Assembly: GCA_003094555.1 (NCBI GenBank)
Contig: NATW01000117.1
Coordinates: 29,925-93,924, forward strand
Length of the DNA: 64,000 nt
Direction: 5' to 3'
From: a gamma proteobacterium symbiont of Ctena orbiculata
GTDB taxonomy: Bacteria; Pseudomonadota; Gammaproteobacteria; Chromatiales; Chromatiaceae
The translations under genes and the position numbers were made by a program. The notes under the pieces were generated by a model. That model did no database searches. It was given only the letters and a program-made list of their open reading frames with translations, and was not told where the DNA came from. Positions 63,525-64,000 of this stretch are shown here, in pieces. Position 1 is the stretch's first letter; each line of letters opens with the position of its first letter.

Positions 63525-64000
63525 TCATCGTATACCAATACCCAACCCCCGCAGTAACCATTGACGTTCTTTTTGCTCCAACACATGACGCCATACCAGG
63601 TAGGAAAACGCAGCCAACACAGTCATCGTAAAAACAAGCTTTTCCAACAAATGATCAAACTGGGCACCAATAATGAAGAGAGTGGCCGCCACAATGATGG
63701 CTGTTCCGAAGTATATTGCCGATGCCCGGCACTCAGGTATCAACATCAACGCCATGGCATACAGGGCAAGCGCATCAAGCCACGCTCTGAGTGTCCAAAC
63801 CAGGGCCGCACCAAGAATTCCATAGTGTGACAAGGCCCACCAAAGCCCAGCAAGATAGATCGGCAGTTCCAGTAGATGCAGCTTGGCAGACCAGTCAGGA
63901 TGGCCTGCGGACTGCACCAGGGAAAAAGGCACCAGAGAGAGCCCATAGAAGAGAACCCCGACTGCCAGCCACTGCATCACCTGATAGCCGTTGCTTGCAA
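63525..64000 (-). CDS. Polysaccharide flippase-like membrane protein, C-terminal part
   Basis: Partial gene. Reading continues through the right edge without a stop, so only the final 158 codons or so are seen. Five to six hydrophobic segments, such as WLAVGVLFYGLSLVPFSLVQ and GAALVWTLRAWLDALALYAMAL, resemble the C-terminal half of MATE/Wzx-type O-antigen flippases (MOP superfamily). It fits the polysaccharide operon downstream. The exact family is unproved because the N-terminus is outside the window. Confidence 0.7.
   Translation of the reverse strand, partial: ASNGYQVMQWLAVGVLFYGLSLVPFSLVQSAGHPDWSAKLHLLELPIYLAGLWWALSHYGILGAALVWTLRAWLDALALYAMALMLIPECRASAIYFGTAIIVAATLFIIGAQFDHLLEKLVFTMTVLAAFSYLVWRHVLEQKERQWLLRGLGIGIR

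Overview
The window reads as chromosomal DNA of a gammaproteobacterium, close to 67 genes on both strands with short gaps. Conserved gene orders (leuS-lptE-holA, proA-nadD-rsfS, argS followed by an FtsN-like SPOR gene, feoABC, aroE beside a gamma carbonic anhydrase) and many redox/c-di-GMP-type signalling proteins fit a free-living or symbiotic sulfur-oxidiser-like lineage of the Chromatiales/Sedimenticola type. That placement is an inference from gene content and protein style only. I see no tRNA, rRNA, CRISPR array, phage or insertion sequence.

Layout. 1-2.4 kb: argS and a SPOR-domain divisome-like protein. 2.4-5.4 kb: ferrous iron uptake operon feoA-feoB-feoC (minus) behind a Fur box that overlaps its promoter. 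5.4-11.5 kb: methyltransferase, CLC channel/transporter, polyphosphate kinase 2, a membrane isoprenylcysteine-methyltransferase-like protein, a Met/His/Cys-rich exported protein and an orphan mlaC. 11.7-17 kb: a solute-binding/PAS receptor without output domain, tsaC, a thioredoxin, hemB, aroE, gamma carbonic anhydrase. 17-25.9 kb: lemA-GIDE pair, CNP1-like protein, prlC, a ttcA-CBS-permease operon, and a qmcA-nfeD pair. 26-31.7 kb: a signalling cluster of two response regulators (HDOD and degenerate HD-GYP) and a haem-motif histidine kinase, then a quinone oxidoreductase. 31.8-39.5 kb: a decayed uracil-DNA glycosylase, OsmC, dienelactone hydrolase, msrA, a membrane-tethered receiver protein and metH. 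39.5-42 kb: envelope proteins (LEA-type lipoprotein, choice-of-anchor H protein, His-rich protein).

42.1-48.6 kb holds the most system-like locus: an apparent minus-strand operon of two CNNM/CorC-type transporters, a UspA protein, a Na/Pi cotransporter with PhoU-like tail, a very basic 82-residue coiled-coil protein and a Cys-motif protein, with a divergent paralogue of the basic protein at the far end. 48.6-58 kb: WYL regulator, then the housekeeping string rsfS-nadD-proA and holA-lptE-leuS, split by an inserted retropepsin-like gene and two EF-hand genes. 58-59 kb: a STAS/SpoIIAA-like protein and a globin. 59.3-64 kb: surface polysaccharide genes (GT2, WecA-like GT4, epimerase, GT4, and a flippase cut by the window edge).

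The best candidates for something new are the ion/phosphate cassette with its paired Lys/Arg-rich proteins, the signalling cluster whose receiver and HD domains have altered catalytic residues, and the insertion in the leuS-to-rsfS gene string.
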